The notes under the pieces were generated by a model. It did no database searches. It was not told where the DNA came from and saw only the letters and a program-made list of their open reading frames with translations. This document shows, piece after piece, positions 62,801 through 64,000 of a stretch of 64,000 nt of DNA; within the stretch, counting starts at the first letter, position 1; every line of letters starts with the position of its first letter. The DNA lies in the NCBI GenBank assembly GCA_030562195.1, contig JAUJPP010000012.1, positions 7,936,001-8,000,000 of the forward strand, in the 5' to 3' direction. The translations under genes and the position numbers were made by a program. The stretch comes from Nipponacmea schrenckii (taxonomy: Eukaryota > Mollusca > Gastropoda > Lottiidae).

Positions 62801-62927
62801 ATCTCCTCAACGTGTTCCTGGTACAGCTGTTGTCTTCCATGAACAAGCATCATTTCAGCTTCGGAGACCCACTGGTGTAACCATGGCTCGTTCAGTTGAA
62901 ACAATACCAGAATCTGTTGAAGCTAAG
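14359..62927 (+). CDS. unc80: unc80: NALCN sodium-leak channel complex scaffold (57 exons traced)
   Basis: UNC80 binds UNC79 and the NALCN channel in the neuronal plasma membrane and is needed for the background Na+ leak that sets resting potential; it also couples the channel to signalling inputs. The protein is a very long helical-repeat scaffold. Identity rests on many signatures: PLPIQTFFWRQTSPFIRPKQ at the start, then SFERVVVQNILHGLSP, the CPHHNYCHPNCY cysteine/histidine stretch, RFRYQVWPRM, FFKDLKQTLKKEQC, CRQFYILHRKPF and DFCYENDPDD. Joining 57 exons gives 3,354 codons, in phase at every junction. Vertebrate UNC80 is about 3,260 aa. Exon coordinates are in the block entries below. The 3' end is uncertain: the last mapped exon ends at an apparent donor at 62928, with an alternative in-frame stop at 62952-62954. 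No signal peptide is seen, as expected for a cytoplasmic scaffold. Confidence 0.95.
15407..16401 (+). CDS. unc80: unc80 exon 3: large N-terminal exon with extra cysteine cluster
   Basis: A single 995-nt exon (acceptor TATTTTCAG, donor TTAAG|GTAAGT), about residues 48-379. It begins with the conserved SFERVVVQNILHGLSPSLCE helical block and contains ETQ-free helices matching vertebrate UNC80 (LLYTLHWIILDA, QLFVYQFAPLIHTIKDEDF, LWQPLWEYRQPD). It ends with YFDVAVLRCLFSLNWQEEG. Between these lies a linker with CxxC (codons 16103-16114) and CxC (16156-16164) pairs, absent from vertebrate UNC80 as I remember it. Confidence 0.92.
16587..17992 (+). CDS. unc80: unc80 exons 4-5: disordered Ser-rich linker
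   Basis: Exon 4 is 16587-16903 and exon 5 is 17170-17992, about residues 379-759. Exon 4 starts with RYVHQRILEVCDEFM, the continuation of the N-terminal helical domain, then becomes Ser/Pro-rich. Exon 5 is mostly low-complexity (runs of Ser, Asp, His), as in the matching vertebrate region, and returns to structure with NYKVILRAVHFIALSERSPS, equivalent to the vertebrate VVLKAVYLVLN helix. For exon 5 the acceptor at 17168-17169 (AATTAAAG) was preferred because the better-looking AG at 17034-17035 leads into a stop codon. This boundary is the least certain of the first ten exons. Confidence 0.8.
18158..19467 (+). CDS. unc80: unc80 exons 6-8: conserved helical-repeat segment
   Basis: Exons 18158-18405, 18597-18778 and 19298-19467, about residues 759-959. 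Conserved phrases include YKALGCPHGCGDG, FLHAVLGFCTDP, EGVLIANVFKHFVSRC and GLFCDVRQFTSYVKEIHGG followed by LSGLLDSLQKLRRRK. Each matches a block of vertebrate UNC80 and forms part of its armadillo/HEAT-like solenoid. The segment ends in a strongly basic, charged helix (RRRKIEKEREAKMAKPEA). The 19-bp gap between the poly-pyrimidine tract and exon 8 is T/A-rich rather than C-rich, normal for this locus. Confidence 0.88.
19543..19882 (+). CDS. unc80: unc80 exons 9-10, with a 48-bp intron or retained segment
   Basis: Exon 9 is 19543-19686 and exon 10 is 19735-19882, about residues 959-1056. They encode FLSFSKSKVVKLVLARLETE and a Ser/Thr-rich stretch ending KSFFRRKLRK, comparable to the basic region of vertebrate UNC80 that ends in KLKLP. 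The two parts are separated by only 48 bp that begin GTATGT and end TGTATTTTCAG. That segment is a multiple of three and open, so it may be spliced as an ultrashort intron or translated (adding YVNLYESYQYFLCIFS). Both products stay in frame. Confidence 0.75.
19883..21767 (+). repeat. Intron 10 with Pearl-like diverged tandem repeats (20.3-21.46 kb)
   Basis: From about 20312 to 21456 the intron holds 6-7 diverged units of roughly 155-165 bp, each with the phrases TGAAACTTGGT, GAATTGATAAG and TTATTGCCCTTGACTTAGTA. The block ends with CTGCCAGTGGGC followed by TTACCTTGCCTGGCAAG, the same end seen on the 55.0-57.6 kb array, so these are members of one dispersed family of mobile or amplified sequences. 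The units here are much more diverged from each other, so this copy is older. Confidence 0.65.
21768..23044 (+). CDS. unc80: unc80 exons 11-13
   Basis: Exons 21768-21921, 22402-22647 and 22860-23044, about residues 1057-1251. The first two are hydrophilic and disordered (FGFSTPRRRF-like basic/Ser patches, DHEDDSHHEM) with one candidate helix SFKAASHATLTFLSARKKL. Exon 13 returns to the conserved solenoid with GMLRFSFLMECSAPGTFPDP and AAMLDL, matching GMKRFQFLLNCCEPGTIPDA in vertebrates. The introns between them (21922-22401, 22648-22859) show no repeat or gene. Confidence 0.85.
23253..23468 (+). CDS. unc80: unc80 exon 14
   Basis: Residues about 1252-1323: DAPVAARGAMLLECAHFIHR, CNHGDWPNWM and the end LQRSAGRLFYSWAE, all closely matching vertebrate UNC80. 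The donor is GAG|GTTCGT, weaker than most in this gene (T at +3), and the exon ends exactly at a codon boundary. This matters because the next exon can begin at any of eleven in-phase acceptors. Confidence 0.9.
23506..24475 (+). repeat. 84-bp tandem array that multiplies the exon-15 3' splice site
   Basis: About 11.5 head-to-tail units of 84 bp. Each unit contains a T-rich tract, TTTTTAATCAG, and then AATTTAGGTAGTCAACTAG, i.e. the acceptor plus the beginning of exon 15. Potential exon starts therefore fall every 84 bp at 23569, 23653, 23737, 23821, 23905, 23989, 24073, 24157, 24241, 24325 and 24409. Because 84 is 28 codons, all are in the same phase. No unit carries a stop or indel. Two unit types are seen: EHADRL...INDIVFNQ and EYEDCL...INDCVFNQ. 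The first, partial unit lacks an acceptor and is preceded by an in-frame TAA. Confidence 0.95.
24409..24544 (+). CDS. unc80: unc80 exon 15 (shortest form; up to 10 extra 28-aa modules possible)
   Basis: Using the last acceptor (24408) the exon is 136 nt and encodes NLGSQLEYILAKEHADRL, then SIINDIKDESKKKELRQEDEEEDFLDE. This lines up one-to-one with the vertebrate stretch that follows LFYQWGD and ends KEDEEEDFLDD, so this is taken as the ancestral form. Starting at 23569 instead would give a 976-nt exon and insert 280 residues without breaking the frame. Which acceptors are used cannot be told from sequence; all have the identical T-rich tract. The donor is GATGAAG|GTAGAT. Confidence 0.85.
24691..25297. 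mobile_element. 607-bp MITE-like element in intron 15
   Basis: Inverted ends TAAAGTTGGTTTCCCT (24691-24706) and, reading inward from 25296, TAAGTTGGTTTCCCT. The flanks are ATGATTCAT (24682-24690) and ATGATTGAT (25298-25306), a possible 9-bp target-site duplication with one mismatch, which would fit a Mutator-like family. There is no coding capacity inside. Confidence 0.55.
25403..29430 (+). CDS. unc80: unc80 exons 16-20
   Basis: Exons 25403-25648, 26908-27039, 28124-28243, 28507-28712 and 29224-29430, about residues 1369-1672. Exon 16 has GCPYALKMLGCLVLLEITTF, the hallmark CPFALKM...LLEITTFLRETF block. Exon 17 has DRKISFAVL. Exon 18 is a strikingly basic segment (GRRLAQGRQKLLRHFRRG, then RHNRSFKFKRQEG) with no vertebrate counterpart I can recall. 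Exon 19 is acidic and Ser-rich. Exon 20 has NFICPHHNYCHPNCYERQRR followed by SCSRLITALRKI, the conserved Cys/His stretch of UNC80. All junctions keep phase. Confidence 0.88.
25722..25885. repeat. Perfect 67-bp inverted repeat (hairpin) in intron 16
   Basis: Arms 25722-25788 and 25819-25885 are exact reverse complements (starting TAAGCAATAAACGGTCACCC), separated by a 30-bp loop. The arms are GC-richer than the intron. No coding potential. It could be a young foldback element, a hairpin in the pre-mRNA, or a library or assembly artefact of the palindromic kind. Confidence 0.9.
25886..26907 (+). other. Rest of intron 16, nothing recognised
   Basis: Intronic sequence before exon 17 with no coding frame or tandem repeat. 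A patch of ordinary-complexity, less AT-rich sequence lies near 26200-26450, unassigned. Confidence 0.4.
27040..28123 (+). other. Intron 17, nothing recognised
   Basis: AT-rich intron of 1.08 kb with normal donor (GAGAG|GTGAGT) and acceptor (TTGTAG). No repeats, hairpins or coding frames noted. Confidence 0.5.
28838..29092 (+). repeat. Short Pearl-like repeat fragment in intron 19
   Basis: One and a half diverged units of the family seen at 20.3 and 55.0 kb: CACATGTGGAC-type left end, AATAGAAGCTACAATG, TGAAACTTAGT and GAGTTATTGCCC. A degraded copy of the same dispersed element. Confidence 0.5.
29716..30969. mobile_element. Solo-LTR-like insertion (1254 bp)
   Basis: The segment begins TGTAATCAATC and ends CTCTTACA (TGTAA...TTACA inverted tips) and is flanked by TCTT at 29712-29715 and 30970-30973. 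The empty site survives in the other copy of the block, where CTTATCTTTATCTGCAG runs on uninterrupted at about 40593-40608. TG...CA ends, short tip inverted repeats, a 4-bp duplication and lack of coding sequence suggest a solo LTR left by recombination of an LTR retrotransposon. The family is not determined. Confidence 0.65.
30984..31190. repeat. GC-rich self-complementary repeat zone, left arm
   Basis: Dense direct and inverted copies of GACGAACTGGCGACCGTCTG and CTGCAGACGG-type words, so both strands show artefactual open frames with RRTGDRLQTNWR repeats. The composition is very unlike the surrounding AT-rich intron. It is the left subterminal arm of the foldback element. Confidence 0.8.
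32350..32515. repeat. 32-bp GC-rich tandem repeat, right arm
   Basis: About four copies of a 32-bp unit beginning GACGAACTGGCGACCGTCTG and ending CAGACCGTCGCC. It is complementary in sense to the left arm at 31.0-31.2 kb, so the element can form a long snap-back structure. The same zone recurs at 42.04-42.21 kb in the second copy. Confidence 0.8.
33839..34016 (+). pseudogene. unc80: unc80 exon 21, frameshifted copy
   Basis: This is nearly identical to the exon at 43533-43709, with the same acceptor (TTGTCATCCAG) and donor (ACGCAG|GTATGT). It is 178 nt rather than 177: CCAACCCAGAAGG replaces CCAACTAGAAGG, so one extra base shifts the frame after ESLFQLTSPT. Including it would destroy the reading frame of the whole second half of unc80. 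It is either a dead duplicate, a defective or error-containing allele left in the assembly, or an exon that is skipped. Confidence 0.85.
34017..34664 (+). other. Sequence between broken exon copy and the gap
   Basis: The first 145 bp match the second copy (43710-43860), including two units of the TTCTAGTTCACAATG minisatellite. Similarity stops inside that minisatellite at about 34161. The remaining 500 bp up to the Ns show nothing recognisable. Confidence 0.6.
34665..35164. other. Assembly gap (500 Ns)
   Basis: Exactly 500 N, a conventional scaffold-gap placeholder of unknown true size. The open frames drawn through it are meaningless. Its position between two near-identical blocks bears directly on whether the duplication is real. 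Confidence 0.99.
35880..36690. repeat. 41-bp minisatellite inside the transposon
   Basis: About 19 units of roughly 41 bp (plus shortened ones), consensus AGTACCACAAATAAACCAGG then TAAGTCAAAATCATATAGAGC. On the plus strand, the sense of unc80, five units contain a perfect CAGGTAAGT 5' splice-site consensus and others CAGGTAGGT. It lies between the left end of the transposon and the stop codon of its transposase. Confidence 0.85.
36956..39682 (-). CDS. Putative DDE transposase, 908 aa (DUF7869-like)
   Basis: An uninterrupted frame, the only intact mobile-element gene in the window. Residues about 35-75 hold repeats of SPFKATKSNP type in a low-complexity Ser/Thr/Asn/Gln-rich N-terminus (to about 330), then a basic KAKRKRS patch and a Cys-containing segment (LRCNSKTCQASKIRHCD). 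A CNVCIGYKHG motif precedes a charged coiled stretch (QRKEEAKIEKENDKKKALED). The C-terminal part has an RNase-H-like pattern: VVLTMDLQ (D640), IIILYSDGCCYQNRN (D720), then HTWMEVDSVHSSIE (E759/D761/E768 candidates). This resembles invertebrate proteins labelled DUF7869, from memory. It lies between inverted repeats, supporting a transposase role. Catalytic assignment is inference. Confidence 0.7.
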   Translation of the reverse strand: MIKKKYYSRGMLMVNLATERANNSAKCNLSQTNSTKSSTSPFKATKSNPSPFKATKSSPPSPFKVTKSNPLPTEETKSNLLPTNTSNTFQLANFTYQNQNQMIPMCSYQNQSTCYTYQNPSYTMSSLENQSAYTHLEPSESTYHNQNQDSAMFGVPSYKNQPALIPANQNLMFSINHNPNKISTDEIQRHSTTESNFCAPNELDSTGKISYLELLEEASKPTTMSSYHSPLEQSTFHDYFENIEGTSKSTSTASDNTISILEETLPVEDNPEVLDIYLLSNAIFGDEEFGDENGDNSTDTLQNITTTETPTVETDTSCSKDNSDGTEDESVQVVNKAKRKRSIVSNKEEWITVKNKQLRMEGKTYKSYKKDKQTGKCKLVGRNERTLGLRCNSKTCQASKIRHCDKLQDIDRQELHDTFWKTMDWGQRKVYVASLVHYYQTEHNGRRKGTFRYTIRVGDKHLIVCKNMFLSTFGLKEWSVRNWVMNATESHGMKEREGTRKQTGDTPKANKLKRNIANEFLDSLPKLPSHYSRKDSSKEYLETGIESKTQLDNLFQDYCSGRGVKVSKQVLDNALKTKNIGIGKPKKDQCNVCIGYKHGNVSESEYTTHIQRKEEAKIEKENDKKKALEDGSGLVVLTMDLQVVLLAPKLFANANYYKTKLTCHNFTTYDLSTRDVWCYFWHEGQGEVTSNNFTSCIINRVQSIIEKSETPPKIIILYSDGCCYQNRNNTLSNSLLNLSVTTGVTIIQKFLEKGHTWMEVDSVHSSIENKLRNREVFWPAEYVNIFQSARKDLRYHVQCIDHTFFRNFSKFSYVSSIRPGSVAGDPTVTDIRALKYTPDMKIQFKLLLSDEWKILPRRINTQVQPKPTSLYRHPIPIKKSKWQHLQELKMMLPKDYHQFYDEIPHNDE
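39860..40075 (-). mobile_element. LINE/SINE 3'-end fragment, minus strand
   Basis: On the minus strand the sequence ends CATGCAATAAACCTATACAATACAAT, i.e. an AATAAA-containing tail with short TACAA repeats, typical of non-LTR element 3' ends. It is nested within the larger transposon. Too short for family assignment. Confidence 0.4.
41072..41203. mobile_element. 132-bp insertion, possible SINE
   Basis: Present between CCGGCCT and CTATTATAATATTAATAGG, which are adjacent in copy 1. It contains a GC-balanced body (GAGACTGAGAGTGACAAGAG ... CTCATTGACGG) and a T-rich tail of about 12 bases. Short interspersed element or part of one; no A/B boxes were confirmed. Confidence 0.4.
42040..42210. repeat. 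32-bp GC-rich tandem repeat, right arm of copy 2
   Basis: About three and a half units of the same 32-bp repeat as 32.35-32.5 kb, with one shortened unit. A small copy-number difference from copy 1 is visible. Confidence 0.8.
43533..43709 (+). CDS. unc80: unc80 exon 21 (intact copy)
   Basis: 177 nt, phase 0 at both ends, about residues 1673-1731: ESLFQLTSPTRRRESTPLLE, a basic/Lys-rich stretch, then KEDPLIIKYLQTQ. It joins exon 20 (ending KEKIKRK) to exon 22 (AQRLTQCPMTILCKAAP), matching the vertebrate order in which a Ser/Lys linker leads into LKYIRLQVMSLSPAPLSLLI. Of the two copies, only this one keeps the frame. Confidence 0.9.
43805..44170 (+). repeat. ~30-bp minisatellite with acceptor-like units in intron 21
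   Basis: About 12 degenerate units around TTGTTATCTTCTTATTTCTAG followed by TTCACAATG. Each presents a pyrimidine-rich tract ending in TAG, i.e. a 3' splice-site look-alike. The true acceptor of exon 22 (CAATTTGTTATCTTTATATTATAG, 44325-44348) begins with the same 14 bases as a unit, so the array looks derived from, or homologous to, that splice site. Copy 1 of the block holds only about two units. Confidence 0.75.
44349..45600 (+). CDS. unc80: unc80 exons 22-26: central conserved core
   Basis: Exons 44349-44487, 44608-44716, 44912-44984, 45140-45274 and 45414-45600, about residues 1732-1945. Signatures: LCKAAPILSVENFIDMMPVA with WELILESDQELAAAA, FGILWRFRYQVWPRMEEG, IPPPGIDFTLPSPTIGLP, DPPWMPHF and HAEEERKRIGREN. 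All align with vertebrate UNC80 without gaps of note, making this one of the best-conserved stretches. The introns are short (74-195 bp) apart from those at its edges. Confidence 0.93.
45601..47029 (+). other. Intron 26, nothing recognised
   Basis: 1.43 kb, very AT-rich, donor GAGG|GTAGGT and acceptor ACCAATAG. No coding frame or tandem repeat was noted. Confidence 0.5.
47030..49708 (+). CDS. unc80: unc80 exons 27-30
   Basis: Exons 47030-47158, 48726-48860, 49182-49282 and 49622-49708, about residues 1946-2096. Exon 27 encodes AAQEEINLAARRVSLAP and SWRNGSIHWGR, matching the Ser-rich vertebrate linker. Exon 28 has FFPSSICAAVLPIIHLLDD. Exons 29-30 have VANKVIWDSIVEDPILFFRH with FLEKLT, then EELLFVLRKLVLYYIKLPAQ and TAHALYNYL. 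The donor of exon 30 (TATCTG|GTAAGT) is the seed of the intron-30 minisatellite. Confidence 0.92.
47159..48725 (+). other. Intron 27, AT-rich with degenerate repeats
   Basis: At about 47870-48250 loosely repeated words (ACCATTCATGTCATA, TTCATGTTATATTATTT) form a degenerate AT-rich array. A less AT-rich island at 48323-48403 carries a 27-codon open stretch ending at a possible donor (TATTAG|GTACC) but has no clear acceptor. Otherwise nothing recognised. Confidence 0.45.
49709..50848 (+). repeat. ~30-bp minisatellite made of exon-30 end plus 5' splice site
   Basis: The entire 1.14-kb intron 30 is 35-40 units of CTTTATAATTATCTAGTAAG followed by TTTACAAAT. The first 15 bases of the unit copy the last bases of exon 30 (CTTTATAATTATCTG) and the rest copies its GTAAGT donor and early intron. 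Most units have TCTAGTAAGT, while several keep the full TCTGGTAAGT. In the exon frame, reading past the first donor meets TAG within a few codons. Confidence 0.95.
50849..54958 (+). CDS. unc80: unc80 exons 31-42: C-terminal half of the solenoid
   Basis: Exons 50849-51001, 51192-51387, 51483-51604, 51756-51833, 52180-52287, 52595-52639, 52866-53050, 53426-53624, 53848-53955, 54133-54243, 54450-54607 and 54845-54958, about residues 2097-2621. Signatures: EGIFFKDLKQTLKKEQCD, LPIHEDTQFSQILTEALEFF, FRRNFYPQLSLTHMNP, MPCTFNWSNDLPLFLNVING, FVCRQFYILHRKPFMLQMFG, DFCYENDPDDFDLMDVINMC, VTVVAYGPDSFRSGQML and RPMSIPQRHMETV. Every exon has a clear GT-AG pair and the phases agree throughout, so this stretch is secure. 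Confidence 0.94.
55040..57606 (+). repeat. 162-bp tandem array (Pearl-like element) in intron 42
   Basis: About 12 closely similar units of roughly 162 bp (GTTGTATCCACAATAGAGGC ... TGACTTAGTAAAAACG) from 55080 to 57015, followed by 3 more diverged units and the terminal CTGCCAGTGGGC / TTACCTTGCCTGGCAAG motif. The block is flanked by the 11-bp direct repeat CATAGTTTTTA at 55029-55039 and 57607-57617. A start of GCCCACATGGAAATGTGG type, a tandem core near 160 bp and a fixed end are reminiscent of the Pearl elements of bivalves. That assignment is from memory. Confidence 0.8.
57756..61414 (+). CDS. unc80: unc80 exons 43-53: C-terminal conserved region
   Basis: Exons 57756-57981, 58121-58200, 58539-58662, 58801-58840, 59024-59079, 59307-59492, 59641-59764, 59959-60171, 60454-60549, 60804-60892 and 61246-61414, about residues 2622-3089. 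Signatures: NEFRKPRDSLLSLVVEFYSF, RLAEIALTLLKLAPYD, GLQRYMTGMLPATDWSQESI with RPALNLILRRLDR, GVYCTLRKFPYIAHLPHLK, LLGLEILMVCFDKQL, LPLWNFIDFVTTHRPSLF and STAT-free QLATELKQLREEI. The 40-nt exon at 58801-58840 is very short but keeps the frame between its neighbours and encodes RQMNWDAAASILK, matching the vertebrate RRQVEWEPASNLIE block. Confidence 0.93.
61598..62927 (+). CDS. unc80: unc80 exons 54-57: disordered C-terminal tail
   Basis: Exons 61598-61759, 61902-62075, 62365-62514 and 62620-62927, about residues 3090-3354. The tail is Ser/Thr/Arg-rich with repeated phosphosite-like patches (KFTRKNTID, GGRLSKQTSMD) and a strongly basic stretch (SRKTFKIRRQKTKTTSMRRF) that corresponds to the vertebrate LLSRQKTQTEP region, then VVFHEQASFQL comparable to VTFIEAQPE. 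The donor of exon 54 (CGTG|GTGGGT) was fixed by phase. Exon 57 either splices at 62928 (AAG|GTACAT) to a later exon or reads on to a TAA at 62952-62954 (adding VHPNAARV). Confidence 0.82.
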
Positions 62928-64000
62928 GTACATCCTAATGCTGCACGTGTTTAATTTGTTTGATAACTAACAGCACTTTTATATCATTAACAAATTCATG
63001 ACAATATTCTGGAGTAAATCAAAAATCAATTTCATCCCCACTGCTGGCCCATTATACTTATTCAATTTCATTATACTTGCACATTTTTGGTCCATTATAC
63101 TTATGAACTTTTATTTCAAAGGCACATTGTTGGCCTTAAATCAACAAAGCACACTGCTGACCCATCAAAGTTTTAATTTCACTTAAAGGCACATAGCTTG
63201 CCTTGTACTAATTCAAAAAAGCATATTGCTGGTCCAGTGAAGGTTTTCTATTTCATTTTAAGCCTTAATTTATGTTATGAAACATGGTTGTCCATATATT
63301 TCTTTTTATATGAAGTATAATGTATATATGAAATTTATTTTTGATGATCTAAATGGTTGAGGCATTTAGCATTTTGAGAGATCTTTGGAACGCTGCATTC
63401 TGAGCTAAACAGCATAATTATGTTCTTAATTTGTGTTTTATTTCCTTTCATACAAAATAATAACAATTGGGTAAAGAGTGATAGAAACTAGGTTCTGTAA
63501 TTATAACAGTATTTACTTTAAAATAGTCTGATTTAATTAATCTGAATTAATTACAATATATTCTTACTTCCTTTAAATCAAGAAGAATTATTAAAGATAA
63601 ATGGTTTTGGAAGTTATTTTTTTGAAAATTTCAATTCCTTAGAAACATAATTACTTCACTACTTCTGATGCTGATTAAGAATCTTTCAGTTTATGTTTTT
63701 TTTTGCCTTTTCAATGTTTTCTCTTTCAAAGTGCACCTTTTGAGCCTTATCTTTCACATTTTTTCAGTATGAAGCAAATCTTTCCTTTTATGAGCTTTTT
63801 CCCAATTGCTATCATTTTGCATGTTCAGGCTGAAGTATTTTCCCTTTTAACCATATTTATCCCAGCTTTCAATAACAGTGTTCGTTTTCTCTGTATTCCT
63901 CTTTTCTGTAATCCTTCTGTTCATTCTTCTTGTATAAATAACGGAGGAGTTATCATGTCAATCAAATGACCTTCTTTAGGAGACAAATCCTGACTGTTAA
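62928..64000 (+). other. Intron 57 or 3' UTR of unc80
   Basis: AT-rich. At about 62990-63240 a loosely repeated phrase around AAAGGCACATTGCTGGCC recurs 4-5 times at 50-65 bp spacing. At the window's last bases CTTCTTTAG (63971-63979) could be an acceptor followed by a phase-0 reading GAG ACA AAT CCT GAC TGT TAA, i.e. a possible terminal exon, but the window stops there. No poly(A) signal can be tied to the gene. Confidence 0.4.

Overview
This is a eukaryotic, AT-rich, intron-dense window, most likely from a mollusc. Four things point there. The dominant gene is an animal UNC80 orthologue, split into many small exons with conventional GT-AG introns. The introns carry tandem blocks of about 160 bp with phrases that recur in mollusc introns. 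There is a LINE 3' tail and a Harbinger-like fragment. Nothing looks bacterial (no operons, no Shine-Dalgarno sites). Species is not determinable by eye.

Layout. (1) 1119-3713, minus strand: a two-coding-exon gene for a three-finger C2H2 zinc-finger protein (about 748 aa), with a probable non-coding 5' exon beginning near 5053. (2) 5.5-14.3 kb: intergenic, holding degraded mobile elements: a Tc1/mariner-like remnant (6.87-7.31 kb), a PIF/Harbinger-like element with terminal inverted repeats (7910-8786), and a 5'-truncated LINE 3' end (9.9-10.66 kb). (3) 14359 to at least 62927, plus strand: one giant gene, unc80. I traced 57 coding exons by hand. Their summed length is 10,062 nt, exactly 3,354 codons with no internal stop, close to the roughly 3,260 aa of vertebrate UNC80. 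The 3' end is not secured and may lie past the window. UNC80 is the scaffold of the NALCN sodium-leak channel complex.

The unusual biology is in the introns and at their borders. At exon 15, an 84-bp (28-codon) unit spanning the 3' splice site is repeated so that 11 acceptors sit in a row, all in the same frame. Intron 30 is filled by a roughly 30-bp minisatellite built from the end of exon 30 and its 5' splice site. The array before exon 22 resembles that exon's own acceptor. Intron 20 is about 14 kb. It contains a duplicated block carrying exon 21 twice (one copy frameshifted, one intact), a 500-N assembly gap, a foldback element with 32-bp inverted ends, a solo-LTR-like insertion present in only one copy, and a 5.07-kb DNA transposon with 31-bp inverted ends. 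That transposon encodes an intact 908-aa putative DDE transposase.

The duplicated block could be real or an uncollapsed second haplotype. The adjacent gap makes the assembly explanation serious. All exon boundaries are read by eye from splice consensus, frame and remembered similarity to vertebrate UNC80; no alignment or transcript evidence was available.
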